Shown: positions 20,480 through 29,650 of the stretch, one piece after another
Layout of the letters: every line of letters starts with the position of its first letter
Numbering within the stretch: the stretch's first letter is position 1
DNA from: Mycobacterium florentinum
GTDB lineage: Bacteria; Actinomycetota; Actinomycetes; Mycobacteriales; Mycobacteriaceae
NCBI RefSeq assembly: GCF_010730355.1
Contig: NZ_AP022576.1
Location: forward strand, 1,054,001 to 1,118,000
Length of the DNA: 64,000 bases
Direction: 5' to 3'
The notes under the pieces: model-generated
The model's database searches: none
What the model was told of the DNA's origin: nothing
The model's input: only the letters and a program-made list of their open reading frames with translations
Position numbers and translations under genes: made by a program

Positions 20480-21325
20480 ATGCGGCCCCAACCCGACACT
20501 GGCGCGAGCGACCTCACGCCACTGGAGGAAACCGCGTTGCTGACCCAGTACGCCAGAGCGCTGGACAGCCGATGGCCGCGGCCCATTCTCGGGGATTCGC
20601 TGGCCGCCGACATCGTCGACAAGATCGACTACGACTTCGCGGGGCTCGGCATCCCCGCGAGCGTGGTCTGCCAGACCGCGCTGCGCGCCAAGATGCTCGA
20701 CGAACGGGTGCGCGCATTCACCGCCGCGCATCCGAACGCGGTCGTCGTCGATCTGGGCGCCGGGCTGGACTCGGGCCCGTTTCGGGTGCGCCCGCCGGCA
20801 GGCGTCGACTGGTACAGCGTCGACCTGCCCGGAGTCAGCGCGCTGCGGCGCCAGGTGCTTCCGACCAGCGGGCGAGCCCACGTGCTGACCGCCTCGGTGG
20901 CCGATCAGAGCTGGCCCAACACCATCCCGTCCGACCGGCCCGTCATCGTGATCGCCGACGGACTGTTCGCATTCTTATCCGAGCCGGTGCTGATCGCCCT
21001 CTTCCGGCGCATCACCACCTATTTCACCTCCGGGGAGTTGGCCTTCAACGACTACGGCCGCATCGGCTGGTTCAGTCGGCTGGCGGTGAAACTGGCCCCG
21101 CAGCGGATGTTCAGCAGCGTCGGCGCGCAATGGGGCTATCCGGGGTTCGAAGACGCGCACGTCCCCGAAAAGTGGAACCCGTTGTTGAAGCTCGTCGAAG
21201 AGGCCAGCCTGGCACACGCTCCCGAGGTCGAGCTGTTTCCGGGCTGGATTCGGTTCGCTACCAAGCTTTCCGGGATGTTCGAGGTGTCCGCCCGCAAGGC
21301 CCGGATCCTGCGCTACCAGTTCTAG
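20480..21325 (+). CDS. Leucine carboxyl methyltransferase/TcmP-family SAM methyltransferase
   Basis: The 281-residue protein matches the LCMT/TcmP type of O-methyltransferase: LTPLEETALLTQYARALDS at the N-terminus, motif I VVVDLGAGLDSGPFRV, then DWYSVDLPGVSALRRQVLP and VIVIADGLFAFLSEP. Mycobacteria carry many such genes, mostly without known substrates. GTG at 20477 immediately precedes the ATG used here. Its TAG stop is shared, through a CTAG palindrome, with the stop of the convergent MerR gene. It is absent from this position in M. tuberculosis. Confidence 0.85.
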   Translation: MRPQPDTGASDLTPLEETALLTQYARALDSRWPRPILGDSLAADIVDKIDYDFAGLGIPASVVCQTALRAKMLDERVRAFTAAHPNAVVVDLGAGLDSGPFRVRPPAGVDWYSVDLPGVSALRRQVLPTSGRAHVLTASVADQSWPNTIPSDRPVIVIADGLFAFLSEPVLIALFRRITTYFTSGELAFNDYGRIGWFSRLAVKLAPQRMFSSVGAQWGYPGFEDAHVPEKWNPLLKLVEEASLAHAPEVELFPGWIRFATKLSGMFEVSARKARILRYQF

Positions 21326-21723
21326 GCCGGATGGATGCCGCAGGTACAGGCGTCGATGGACGGACAGGTGCAGCTCATCCCCCACTCGATGACGGCGCGC
21401 GCCCGCGCCAGCGAGGCCATCTGATCGTCGATCTCGGCGAGTTTGGCCTCGGCCAGGGCGCGGCTGGCGGGGCGCCCCGGCGCGTCGTCGGCGAACAGCA
21501 GCTGGATTTCGTCCAGCGCGAAGCCGGCGGATTTGCACAGCCGGATGACCTCGAGACGGGCCAGGATCGACTCGTCGTAGCGGCGCCGGCCGGCCAGCCG
21601 CGCCGGTGACGGCAGCAGCCCGATCTGCTCGTAGTAGCGCAGCGTGGTCGCGGCCACCCCGGCTTCGCGCGCGACGTCGCCGATCGTGAGCGTCGCCCGC
21701 TCGCGGGTGGTTGCAGCGGCCAT
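21322..21723 (-). CDS. MerR-family regulator with C-terminal Cys cluster
   Basis: A 133-residue MerR protein: N-terminal winged helix LTIGDVAREAGVAATTLRYYEQIGLLPSPARLAGRRRYDE, a coiled-coil dimerisation helix (about 75-115), and a C-terminal tail SCTCPSIDACTCGIHPA with four cysteines. Such a Cys-rich tail suggests a metal or thiol/redox effector. ATG at 21723 is preceded by GGGAGG. The same frame runs on to 22131 only as a shadow of the opposite gene. It is divergent from the PNPOx-like gene across a perfect dyad that should be its operator. Confidence 0.9.
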   Translation of the reverse strand: MAAATTRERATLTIGDVAREAGVAATTLRYYEQIGLLPSPARLAGRRRYDESILARLEVIRLCKSAGFALDEIQLLFADDAPGRPASRALAEAKLAEIDDQMASLARARAVIEWGMSCTCPSIDACTCGIHPA

Positions 21724-21748
21724 CGAACCTCCCGGAATCACCGCGCTT

Positions 21749-21770
21749 GACTTAGAGCCAACTCTAAGTC
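21749..21770. promoter_or_regulatory. Perfect dyad, probable MerR operator
   Basis: GACTTAGAG-CCAA-CTCTAAGTC is a perfect 9+9 inverted repeat between the divergent MerR and PNPOx-like genes. TTGACT at 21747 overlaps its left end, and a second TTGACT at 21772-21777 can act as the -10. The gap between them is 19 bp, the long spacer typical of MerR-activated promoters. The plus transcript would then begin at or near the ATG at 21784, that is, leaderless. Confidence 0.75.
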
Positions 21771-21783
21771 GTTGACTGGGACC

Positions 21784-22218
21784 ATGCACAACAGCGCACT
21801 CGGCGATGCCCGCTACGCCCTGCTCCGATCGTTCCGGCGCGACGGCACACCCCGCGATACCCCGATCTGGTTCGCGATGGACGGGGACGCGTTGGTATTC
21901 CGGACCAAGGTCGGCCCCAAGACCAAGCGCCTGGCCGCCCACCCCGACATCGAACTGCGGGCATGCGACCACCGCGGCCGGGTTCGCGACGGCGCGGCGA
22001 CGGTGGCCGGGCGGGCCACGCTGCTGTCGGGCGCCGAGGCCGAACGGGCCAACCGGATCCTGCACCGCCGCTACGGCTGGCAGTGGAATATCGTCCCGCT
22101 GATCAAGGTGCCCGGGGTGACCAACGTGCACCAGGATCTGGGCGTCCGGGAGAAGCTGCGCCGGGCACGCGATCGCGGGGTCTGGTCCGACAGCGTGATC
22201 GTCCGGGTGGAGCTGTAA
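21784..22218 (+). CDS. PNPOx-like F420/FMN-dependent oxidoreductase family protein
   Basis: The 144-residue protein belongs to the PPOX-class split-barrel family often annotated as F420-dependent TIGR03666-type: LRSFRRDGTPRDTPIWFAMDGDALVFRTKVGPKTKRLAAHPDIEL and ATVAGRATLLSGAEAER. It is divergent from the MerR regulator and is the likely target of the intervening operator, so it may respond to the same metal or redox signal. A TTG at 21772 is in frame, but the ATG is better placed. Substrate unknown. Convergent with dnaE1. Confidence 0.85.
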   Translation: MHNSALGDARYALLRSFRRDGTPRDTPIWFAMDGDALVFRTKVGPKTKRLAAHPDIELRACDHRGRVRDGAATVAGRATLLSGAEAERANRILHRRYGWQWNIVPLIKVPGVTNVHQDLGVREKLRRARDRGVWSDSVIVRVEL

Positions 22219-22311
22219 GCGCCGCCTTTGAGTGCGCGCTCACGGTTTTGGGTGTGCGCTGACGGCGGCGACACGCCGGACGGTGCCGCCCTGAACGCAC
22301 ACTCGGTGGCA

Positions 22312-22329
22312 GCGGCGTTCTAACGCCGC
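22312..22329. terminator. Stem-loop between convergent PNPOx-like gene and dnaE1
   Basis: GCGGCGTT-CT-AACGCCGC is a perfect 8-bp stem with a 2-nt loop just past the dnaE1 stop. The preceding 90 bp (22219-22310) hold degenerate GAGTGYGCG / ACGCACACTC arms related to the repeat at 27521. Confidence 0.55.
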
Positions 22330-22338
22330 GATCGGCGC

Positions 22339-25300
22339 CTAGCTGCCCAGGCAGCCCGGGCCGAGGAGTTCCTTCAAGTCGCCCATCAGCGCCGGCGACG
22401 GTGTCACACGCAGCGACTGATCGAGCTCCAGCGTGGTGATCCGGTCGCCGCTGATCAGCCGCAGATGCACCTGCGAGGTGCCCGGATGCCGCGCCAGCAC
22501 CTGCTTGAGCGCACTCACCTTGTCGATGGTGCACTGCCGGGTGGGCAAGCTGACCGCAATCGGCCGGTTCGGCTGGGCATTGGAAAAGTCCGGCACCACA
22601 AGCTCATTGGCGATCAGCGTGATCCGGTCGTCGCGGATCGCGACCTTGGCGTTGACCAGCACCACCGCGTCGTCGACGATGTCGGCGCCGTAGGCGGAGT
22701 ACGCGTGCGGGAAGAACATCACCTCGATGCCACCGGTGAGGTCTTCCAATTGAGCTGACGCCCAGGGCATTCCGTTCTTGTTGACGCGCCGGTTCACCGA
22801 GGCGAGGATGCCGCCGACCCGCACCTGTGTCTCGTTGTTGACGTCGCCGTCGAGAATCGCCGGAATCTGGGTGTCGACCTGTGCGGACAGCAGGTGCGCC
22901 ACCCCGTTGAGCGGATGCCCGGAGACGTAGAGCCCCAGCATTTCCCGCTCCAGGGCGAGCTTGTGTTTGTCTTCCCACTCGTCCTCGGGCACCCGGATGG
23001 TGAACACCGTGTCCCCGCCGGCATCGCCGCCACCGAACAGGTCGTACTGGCCCATCGCCTCGGCCTTCTTGGTGCCCAGCACCGAGTCGACGGCGTCGGT
23101 GTGCACCAGGAACAGCCCCTTGCGGGCATGCCCCAGCGAATCGAACGCGCCGGCCTTGATCAGCGATTCAGTGACCTTCTTGTTGCACGCGGAGATGTCG
23201 ATCTTGTTCAGGTAGTCCGAAAAATCGGTGAATTTGCTTTTCTCGCTTCGGGTTTTGATCAGCGAGCCCACCACGTTGGCGCCGACGTTGCGCACCGCGC
23301 CCAGGCCGAAGCGGATGTCCTTTCCGACCGACGCGAAGTTGACCAGGGACTCGTTGACGTCCGGCGGCAGCACCGTGATGCCGAGCTTGCGGCAGTCGGC
23401 CAGGTAGACCGCGGCCTTGTCCTTGTCGTCGCCTACCGATGTCAACAGGCCGGCCATGTACTCGGCCGGGTAGTTGGCCTTCAAATAGGCGGTCCAGTAC
23501 GAGACCAGGCCGTAGCCCGCCGCGTGCGACTTGTTGAACGCGTATCCGGCGAACGGAAGAATGGTGTCCCACAAGGCTTTCACCGCTTTTTCGGAGAAGC
23601 CGTTGGCCGTCATCCCCTCTTTGAAGCCCTGGTACTCGGCCTCGAGCACCTCGAGCTTCTTCTTACCCATCGCCTTGCGCAGCGCGTCGGCCTTACCCAT
23701 CGTGTAGGAGGCGACCTTCTGGGCGATGAACATGATTTGCTCTTGGTAGACGATCAAACCGTATGTCTCGGAAAGGATCTCGCGCAGCGGTTCCTCGAGC
23801 TCCGGATGGATCGGCTTGATCGCCTGCCGGGCGTTCTTGCGGTCGGCGTAGTCGTTGTGGGCGTTCATGCCCATCGGCCCCGGACGGTACAGCGCCAGCA
23901 CGGCGACGATATCGTTGAACTCGGTGGGCTGCATCCGGCGCAGCAGGTCGCGCATCGGCCCGCCGTCGAGCTGGAACACGCCCAGGGTGTCGCCGCGGCC
24001 CAGCAGCTCATAGGTGGGCTTGTCGTCGAGTGGCACCGACTCCAGGTCGAGGTCAATTCCCCTGTTGGCCTTGATGTTTTCCAGCGCGTCGCCGATGATC
24101 GTCAGGTTGCGCAGGCCCAGGAAGTCCATTTTCAGCAGGCCGATGGCCTCACACGACGGGTAGTCCCAGCCGGTGATGATGGCCCCGTCTTGCGGGCGCT
24201 TCCACAGCGGGATGGCCTCGGTCAGCGGCTCGCTGCTCATGATCACCGCACACGCGTGCACGCCGGCGTTGCGGATCAGGCCCTCCAGGCCGCGCGCGGT
24301 CTGGTAGATGGTGCGCACGTCCGGGTCGGTCTCGATCAGGCCGCGCACCTCGGCGGCTTCTTTGTACCGCTCGTGGGCCGGGTCGGTGATGCCGACCAGC
24401 GGGATGTCCTTGGCCATGATCGCCGGCGGCAGCGCCTTGGTGATCCGGTCGGCGATGGCAAACCCGGGCTGACCGTAGTGGATCCGCGCTGAATCCTTCA
24501 GTGCCGCTTTGGTTTTAATCGTGCCGAAGGTGATCACCTGCGCGACGCGGTCCGACCCCCACTTGTCGGCGGCGTAGCGCACCATCTCGCCGCGGCGACG
24601 GTCGTCGAAGTCGATATCGATATCGGGTGCCGACGGACGTTCCGGGTTGAGGAACCGCTCGAATAGCAGGCCGTGCGGAATCGGGTCGATGTTGGTGATG
24701 CCCAGCGCCCAGGCCACCAGCGAGCCCGCCGCCGACCCACGCCCCGGCCCGACCCGGATGTCGATGGACTTCGCGTGGTTGATCAGGTCGGCGACGATCA
24801 GGAAGTAGGCCGGGAAGCCCTTGTCGCAGATGACCTTGATCTCGTACTCGGCCCGCTCGATGTACTCCTGGCCCACACCGGACGGAAAGCGCCGCTGCAG
24901 CCCCGCCATCACCTCGTGGTGCAGCCAGGTCGCCTGGTCGTGGCCCTCGGGCACCGGGAAGACCGGCATCCGGTCGCGTGGCGCCCACACCTCGGCGTAG
25001 GACTGCACCCGCTCGGCGATCAGCAGGGTCGAGTCGCAGGCCCCCGGCACCTGGTCGTCCCAGAGCTTGCGCATCTCGGCGGCCGACTTGAGGTAGTAGC
25101 CGTCACCGTCGAACTTGAACCGATTCGGGTCCGACAGCGTCTTGCCGGTCTGCACACACAACAGCGCCTCGTGGTTGTGCGCGGCGTCGCGGGTGACGTA
25201 GTGGCAGTCGTTGGTGGCCAGCGGCGGGATCCCGAGCTTGCGGCCGATCTCGAGCAGGCCGTCGCGGACCCGCGTCTCGATGGACAGCCCGTGGTCCATC

Positions 25301-25872
25301 AGCTCCAGGAAGAAGTTGTCGGCACCGAAGATCTCGCGCCACTTGGCGGCCGCTTCCAGCGCCTCGCGGTCGTGCCCCAGCCGAAGACGGGTCTGCACCT
25401 CCCCCGACGGGCACCCGGTGGTGGCGATGATGCCCTCGGCGTGTTCGGCGATCAGCTCGGCGTCCATGCGCGACCACTTGCCCAGCTGGCCCTCGAACGA
25501 GGCCAGCGACGACAGCTTGAACAGGTTGCGCAACCCGGTGGCGCTTTCGGCCACCATCGTCATGTGCGTGTAGGAGCCGCTACCCGAGACGTCGTCGGAC
25601 TTCTGGCCGGGGTCGCCCCAAAGAATCCGCTTGGTGTCGAAGCGCGAGCCCGGCGCGATGTAGGCCTCGACGCCGATGATCGGCTTGATCCCGACCTTGG
25701 TCGCCGCGTTGTAGAACTCGCTGGCGCCGAACATGTTTCCGTGGTCGGTCATGCCGACCGCGGGCATCTGAAGCCGCTCTACCTCGGCGAGCATCGGCGT
25801 GATCTTCGCGGCACCATCGAGCATCGAATACTCGGTGTGGTTATGCAGGTGCACGAAGGAGGACTGGTTCAT
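22339..25872 (-). CDS. dnaE1: DNA polymerase III alpha subunit, replicative polymerase
   Basis: DnaE1 is the essential chromosomal replicase. The N-terminal PHP domain ([28 protein letters not shown]) is the metal-dependent proofreading exonuclease in mycobacterial DnaE1. The polymerase catalytic aspartates are in [15 protein letters not shown] (about residue 420), with [14 protein letters not shown] just before. The helix-hairpin-helix and OB-fold regions follow ([16 protein letters not shown] near 1000) to a C-terminus LLGPGCLGS identical to Rv1547. Length (1177 residues) is as expected. The start is ATG 25872, with an in-frame GTG two codons upstream. Confidence 0.98.
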   Translation of the reverse strand: MNQSSFVHLHNHTEYSMLDGAAKITPMLAEVERLQMPAVGMTDHGNMFGASEFYNAATKVGIKPIIGVEAYIAPGSRFDTKRILWGDPGQKSDDVSGSGSYTHMTMVAESATGLRNLFKLSSLASFEGQLGKWSRMDAELIAEHAEGIIATTGCPSGEVQTRLRLGHDREALEAAAKWREIFGADNFFLELMDHGLSIETRVRDGLLEIGRKLGIPPLATNDCHYVTRDAAHNHEALLCVQTGKTLSDPNRFKFDGDGYYLKSAAEMRKLWDDQVPGACDSTLLIAERVQSYAEVWAPRDRMPVFPVPEGHDQATWLHHEVMAGLQRRFPSGVGQEYIERAEYEIKVICDKGFPAYFLIVADLINHAKSIDIRVGPGRGSAAGSLVAWALGITNIDPIPHGLLFERFLNPERPSAPDIDIDFDDRRRGEMVRYAADKWGSDRVAQVITFGTIKTKAALKDSARIHYGQPGFAIADRITKALPPAIMAKDIPLVGITDPAHERYKEAAEVRGLIETDPDVRTIYQTARGLEGLIRNAGVHACAVIMSSEPLTEAIPLWKRPQDGAIITGWDYPSCEAIGLLKMDFLGLRNLTIIGDALENIKANRGIDLDLESVPLDDKPTYELLGRGDTLGVFQLDGGPMRDLLRRMQPTEFNDIVAVLALYRPGPMGMNAHNDYADRKNARQAIKPIHPELEEPLREILSETYGLIVYQEQIMFIAQKVASYTMGKADALRKAMGKKKLEVLEAEYQGFKEGMTANGFSEKAVKALWDTILPFAGYAFNKSHAAGYGLVSYWTAYLKANYPAEYMAGLLTSVGDDKDKAAVYLADCRKLGITVLPPDVNESLVNFASVGKDIRFGLGAVRNVGANVVGSLIKTRSEKSKFTDFSDYLNKIDISACNKKVTESLIKAGAFDSLGHARKGLFLVHTDAVDSVLGTKKAEAMGQYDLFGGGDAGGDTVFTIRVPEDEWEDKHKLALEREMLGLYVSGHPLNGVAHLLSAQVDTQIPAILDGDVNNETQVRVGGILASVNRRVNKNGMPWASAQLEDLTGGIEVMFFPHAYSAYGADIVDDAVVLVNAKVAIRDDRITLIANELVVPDFSNAQPNRPIAVSLPTRQCTIDKVSALKQVLARHPGTSQVHLRLISGDRITTLELDQSLRVTPSPALMGDLKELLGPGCLGS

Positions 25873-25931
25873 AGGCACGCCAGTCTATGACCGACTACCG
25901 ACGTATTCTCGGCGTGTCGCGCAAGTGTGTC

Positions 25932-26549
25932 TCAGGTCTTTTTTTGGGACCCGGCGATGCCGGTAAGGACTATCGCCAACATCCGGTCCGCCTCGCCCTC
26001 GCCGGTGGTTTCGGCGGCCATCGCTATGGCGTTGACGAGGGTGATGACGTCGCCCAGGGTGACATCGGTCCGCACGACGCCGTCGACCTGGGCACGATGC
26101 AGCAATGACGCGCCGATCGCATGAACCGCCGACTGGCACGCCTCGACGAATTCCGAGTCGTCGCGACGACCCGTTGCGAAGGCGGCAGCCAGGCCATTCT
26201 TGGCGCCGACATGCGTGATGTAGGCGCGCAACCAGCGGGTGAACGCCTGGCCGCTATCGGGTTCGGCGGCAAGCTTTTCGCCCAGCACGCACAGGGCCTG
26301 CACTTCGCTCACGCACACCGCGACCAATAGATCGCGACGATCGGGAAAGTGGCGGTACAGGGTGGCATTGCCCACCCCGGCCCTCCTGGCGATCTCGTCC
26401 AACGCGACCTGCGGCCCGTTCGCGGCAAACAACTCGTCGGCGGCCGCCAACAAGGCGTCGTAGTTGCGCCTCGCGTCAGCACGCATCGGCGGATCGACAA
26501 GGCGGTCCAACCGGGCGCGGGCGGCGCCGATCGGTGGCTGTTGCGACAT
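25932..26549 (-). CDS. TetR/AcrR-family transcriptional regulator
   Basis: The 205-residue regulator has a TetR helix-turn-helix at about residues 30-75 (ALLAAADELFAANGPQVALDEIARRAGVGNATLYRHFPDRRDLL) and an all-helical ligand domain. It is divergent from an EthD-type gene and separated from it by a large inverted repeat whose arms are themselves palindromic. Autorepression and control of the neighbour are therefore likely. The ligand is unknown. Pair and operator form an accessory insertion between dnaE1 and the Rv1546-like gene. Confidence 0.92.
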   Translation of the reverse strand: MSQQPPIGAARARLDRLVDPPMRADARRNYDALLAAADELFAANGPQVALDEIARRAGVGNATLYRHFPDRRDLLVAVCVSEVQALCVLGEKLAAEPDSGQAFTRWLRAYITHVGAKNGLAAAFATGRRDDSEFVEACQSAVHAIGASLLHRAQVDGVVRTDVTLGDVITLVNAIAMAAETTGEGEADRMLAIVLTGIAGSQKKT

Positions 26550-26582
26550 GGCGGGCGATCCTCGGCGGTGGGCTTGCTAATC

Positions 26583-26631
26583 GGGGGATTCCCCAGTTAC
26601 CTTAACCGAGAGCGTAAGTGGGGAATCCCCC
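26583..26631. promoter_or_regulatory. Double palindromic operator between TetR and EthD genes
   Basis: Arms at 26583-26600 and 26614-26631 are inverted repeats with one mismatch in 18, and each arm contains its own palindrome (GGGGATTCCCC, GGGGAATCCCC). Two adjacent dimer sites for the TetR protein are the simplest reading. The whole element could also fold into a strong hairpin in either transcript. Confidence 0.8.
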
Positions 26632-26680
26632 AGATGGACGGAGAGTCCGTCCGTCACCACCCCGATGTGGAGGAAATGCC

Positions 26681-27031
26681 GTGCTGAGGATTCTGAGTTA
26701 TCTCGCCAAGCGCGACGGTATGGACACCGACGAGTTCATCGACTACTACGAAAATCAGCATGTACCAATGATTTTGAGCCTGGCGGCCCCGCCTTTGGTC
26801 TACAAACGTCATTACCTGCAACGCGGCGACGCGCTGAACATCGGGGAGGCCGGCATTGACTTCGACGTGGTGACCGAGCAGGTGTTCACCGACCGGGAGG
26901 AATTTCTCTCCTGGATCGCCGCGGTGACCGGCGGCGGCAACGGCGATCGCGTTGCGGCCGACGAGGCTCGATTTCTGGACCGCTCCCGCACGCGAAGCTG
27001 CCTCGTGTCCGACTACGTCACCACGGGCTAG
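26681..27031 (+). CDS. EthD-domain protein
   Basis: A 116-residue protein with the EthD ferredoxin-like fold: LSYLAKRDGMDTDEFIDYYENQHVPMILSL is the family signature. EthD-like proteins act as small dimeric monooxygenases, lyases or accessory factors in degradation pathways, and several are linked to TetR regulators. The GTG at 26681 follows GTGGAGGAAATGCC, an excellent ribosome-binding site, which decides the start over the upstream in-frame GTG at 26618 (inside the operator). Substrate unknown. Confidence 0.85.
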   Translation: MLRILSYLAKRDGMDTDEFIDYYENQHVPMILSLAAPPLVYKRHYLQRGDALNIGEAGIDFDVVTEQVFTDREEFLSWIAAVTGGGNGDRVAADEARFLDRSRTRSCLVSDYVTTG

Positions 27032-27041
27032 CGTCGGCCGT

Positions 27042-27476
27042 TCATCCGTACAACTCGACGAAGTTCTTCAACGACTTCTCGACGTCGCCCTTGACCGCGC
27101 GTGCCGCCGCCGATCCGACCGGCCCGAACAACGCCCGACCGCCCAGCTCGAGCCGCAGGCCCAGGGTCGCTCCATCGCCGCTGGGCCGCACGGTCAGGGT
27201 GACGCCGTACTTCGCTCCACCCTTGCCCGAGCCGGACATCGCGACCTCATGCGGCGGGTCCCACTTGGTCACCGTCCAGGTGACGCGGTTGCGCATGCCC
27301 TTCGCGCGTGCCACGCCGACGACCTGGGTCCCTTCGCCGATCTCGTCGGGCAGCTCGCTGCGCCACCCCTCGTGCATGGTCAGCCAGTCGCCCAGGTCGG
27401 ACAGATCGGAGACGTGCTCCCACATGTCCTGCGGGCTCATCGGGACGTCGGCGGTCAGCTCCACAGCGGCCATCAA
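27042..27476 (-). CDS. SRPBCC/START-fold protein (Rv1546-like)
   Basis: The 144-residue protein is a polyketide cyclase/SRPBCC-type ligand-binding fold: [35 protein letters not shown] at the N-terminus and a long C-terminal helix [20 protein letters not shown]. Such folds bind hydrophobic molecules in a deep cavity. Position and length match Rv1546. It follows the SDR pair on the minus strand but is separated from it by a tandem-repeat/hairpin region, so it probably has its own promoter. Confidence 0.88.
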   Translation of the reverse strand: MMAAVELTADVPMSPQDMWEHVSDLSDLGDWLTMHEGWRSELPDEIGEGTQVVGVARAKGMRNRVTWTVTKWDPPHEVAMSGSGKGGAKYGVTLTVRPSGDGATLGLRLELGGRALFGPVGSAAARAVKGDVEKSLKNFVELYG

Positions 27477-27520
27477 GCAAACCTAGCCCGACGCCGGCCC
27501 GGCGTTGAGTGTGCATTCAG

Positions 27521-27580
27521 GTCGCCCTGGACGCACACTCGCCACCCTGGACGCACACTCGCCACCGTGGGCGCGCACTC
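27521..27580. repeat. Three tandem 20-bp units
   Basis: 27521-27540, 27541-27560 and 27561-27580 are consecutive 20-bp units of the form GCCACCCTGGACGCACACTC with one to three changes each. The preceding GAGTGTGCATTCAGG (27506-27520) is a near inverted copy, so a hairpin forms with the first unit. Related arms occur at 22230-22305. Located just downstream of the SDR operon, it may act as its terminator. Confidence 0.75.
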
Positions 27581-27599
27581 GCGAAGAGCCCAACCACGC

Positions 27600-28403
27600 T
27601 CAGCGGCTGGGGCCGCCGCGGAATCGGTTGCCGATGCGGATCGCCGGCAGCAGCAGGCTGCGTGGCGTGTACCTGCCGCCGTTGCTGACGACCTTGGGCA
27701 CGACGCCGGGGACGACCGTGCGCTTGCCGGACACCATCCCCTCGATGGCGGCCTCGGCAACGTCGGCCGGCGAGACCTGTGCCAGGGGCACGCTGAATCG
27801 CGTGGCGTTGGCGATCTCGGCCCACTCGGTGGGCACCGGGCCCGGGCACAACGCCGTCACCGACACCCCCGTGCCGTGCAGCTCTTCGTGGACGGCTTCG
27901 GAAAACGTCTGCACGAAGGCCTTGGTCGCCGAGTACACCGCCATGTAGGGCAGCGGCTGAAACGCCGCGATCGACGCGATGTTCATCACCGCTCCGGCGC
28001 CGCGCTCGACCATGCCGGGCAGCGCCGCATGCGTGAGCTCCATCAACACCAGCGCATTGAGCGTGACCTCTTCACTCTCGCGTTCGACCGGCAACTCGTG
28101 AAAGACCCCGCTGGTGCCGAAGCCGGCACTGTTGCACAGCCCCGCGATCGGTTCGGCGCGCAGCCGGTCGGCCAATTTCGCGCGCCCCTTGATGTCGCTG
28201 AGGTCCAGCGGCATGACCTCGACCGCGACCGAGTGTTCGGACCCCACTTCGTCGGCGATCTCATCGAGACGCTCACGCCGCCGCGCGACGAGCAACAGCG
28301 GGAAGCCGCGGCGGGCCAGGCCGCGAGCCAGTTCGGCGCCGATCCCCGAGGAGGCGCCGGTGATGACAACGGTCGTCTGATTGCCGGATTTCGGAAGGCT
28401 CAT
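27600..28403 (-). CDS. Short-chain dehydrogenase/reductase (Rv1544-like)
   Basis: The 267-residue SDR has a classical TGASSGIG cofactor loop (about residue 16), the NSAG-type motif as LCNSAGFGTSG, the catalytic Ser in NIASIAAF and YxxxK as YSATK. In M. tuberculosis the orthologue is annotated as a possible ketoacyl reductase acting on fatty acyl chains. It begins four bases after the upstream SDR, so the two form an operon, probably catalysing related reductions. Confidence 0.88.
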   Translation of the reverse strand: MSLPKSGNQTTVVITGASSGIGAELARGLARRGFPLLLVARRRERLDEIADEVGSEHSVAVEVMPLDLSDIKGRAKLADRLRAEPIAGLCNSAGFGTSGVFHELPVERESEEVTLNALVLMELTHAALPGMVERGAGAVMNIASIAAFQPLPYMAVYSATKAFVQTFSEAVHEELHGTGVSVTALCPGPVPTEWAEIANATRFSVPLAQVSPADVAEAAIEGMVSGKRTVVPGVVPKVVSNGGRYTPRSLLLPAIRIGNRFRGGPSR

Positions 28404-28407
28404 CGCG

Positions 28408-29427
28408 TCACCAATGAATCCCGCGAGTCGCTTGCACGAACGTCTCGCTTCGTCTATCCAATTCCGATGTGCCGGTTGCGGATTCGCTGCCTTTGGCGGC
28501 GTGGGAGTCGTCGAACATGCCGAACGCCCGGTTGCGCACCCGATCCATCACCGCCGGGTTGACCGCGTCGGCGACCGCGGCGAATTGCCCGAACGGCGAG
28601 CTGGCCCGCCGCGGCCGGTGCACGAGCGCGTCGGTGATCACCCCGGCCGCCTGATCCGGCGTCAGCGCCGGGAACTTGTCGTACATCTTGGTCGGGCTGA
28701 TCATCGGCGTCCGCACCAGCGCCATGTGCACCGTGGTGAATCGCACGTCGTCGCTCATCACCTCGGCCTGCAGTGCGTCGCAGAGGCTGTCGAGGGCGGC
28801 CTTGCTGGCGATGTAGGCACCGAAACGCGGCGCGCGGGTCTGCACGCCGACCGAGGAGACATTGACGATGTGCCCGAAACCACGCTCGCGCATGCCGGGG
28901 ATGAACTTGAGGATGAGCTGGACCGCGCCCAGGTAGTTCAGCTGCATCGTGCGCTGGTAGTCGTGAATCCGGTCGTAGGAAAGCGCCAACGAGCGACGGA
29001 TGGACCGGCCCGCATTGTTGATCAGAATGTCAACGCCACCAAGCTCGTTGAGCACCTTGTCGGCCATCGCGGCGATGGCGTCCATGTCCGAGAGGTCGCA
29101 CGGGTAGACGTGGGCGACACCGCCGCGGATCGCTCGGATTTCAGAGGCAACCTTCTCGAGGTTCTCCGGCGTGCGGGCCACCAGCACCACCTGGCCGCCG
29201 GCTTCGGCGATCTTCTTCGCCGCCGCCTCCCCGATGCCCGACGATCCGCCGGTGATCAGGACGGTCTTGCCGTCGACGGCCTCGCCGAGGCTGTGGCCTT
29301 GCACGGCGTCCAGCAGATTCCGCAGATAGAACGGTCGATATCGCCCGGCCGAGTTGGGGGTATTGATGATGTTGGAGACCACCGCGAATGGCTTTTCCAC
29401 CAAGTTCGTCAAGTCACCAAGGTTCAT
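28408..29427 (-). CDS. SDR-family fatty acyl-CoA reductase-like protein (Rv1543-like)
   Basis: The 339-residue protein has an N-terminal extension (about 50 residues), then ITGGSSGIGEAAAKKIA, INNAGRSIRRSLALSYDR, NVSSVGVQTRAPRFGAY and YIASK as the SDR motifs. Length and order match Rv1543, a putative fatty acyl-CoA reductase. ATG at 29427 is preceded by AAGGAG. Product use (wax ester, alcohol or other lipid) cannot be decided from sequence. A near-palindrome at 29453-29470 lies just upstream. Confidence 0.88.
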   Translation of the reverse strand: MNLGDLTNLVEKPFAVVSNIINTPNSAGRYRPFYLRNLLDAVQGHSLGEAVDGKTVLITGGSSGIGEAAAKKIAEAGGQVVLVARTPENLEKVASEIRAIRGGVAHVYPCDLSDMDAIAAMADKVLNELGGVDILINNAGRSIRRSLALSYDRIHDYQRTMQLNYLGAVQLILKFIPGMRERGFGHIVNVSSVGVQTRAPRFGAYIASKAALDSLCDALQAEVMSDDVRFTTVHMALVRTPMISPTKMYDKFPALTPDQAAGVITDALVHRPRRASSPFGQFAAVADAVNPAVMDRVRNRAFGMFDDSHAAKGSESATGTSELDRRSETFVQATRGIHW

Positions 29428-29452
29428 CGGTTGTCGCTCCTTACGGCGGATG

Positions 29453-29470
29453 GTGTGACGTGGGTCATAC
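29453..29470. promoter_or_regulatory. Near-palindrome upstream of the SDR operon
   Basis: GTGTGAC-GTGG-GTCATAC has 6 of 7 paired positions and lies about 25 bp before the Rv1543-like ATG, next to a TTGACT hexamer on the minus strand. It could be an operator. No cognate regulator gene adjoins it. Confidence 0.35.
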
Positions 29471-29650
29471 AGTCAACCTAGGGCATTACGCGACGGCGAC
29501 GAACCAATGGCCGTCACCTGAACGAGGCGAACCCTCTCACCGGATAACCGGAGATGCCGCTACCCGCCGGCAATCGGCTTGTTACGTCGGGCAATCCGAG
29601 CGTGATCGCGGACTAACTGAGGGGCAACGCCGAAGTGGTCCGCTGGTTAC

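Noticed and set aside
22103..22534. Minus-strand 143-codon frame across the dnaE1 end and PNPOx-like gene
   Set aside because: It spans the convergent terminator and two real genes in other frames; no domain evidence.
27521..27580. CRISPR array
   Set aside because: The 20-bp units are directly contiguous with no spacers and there are no cas genes.
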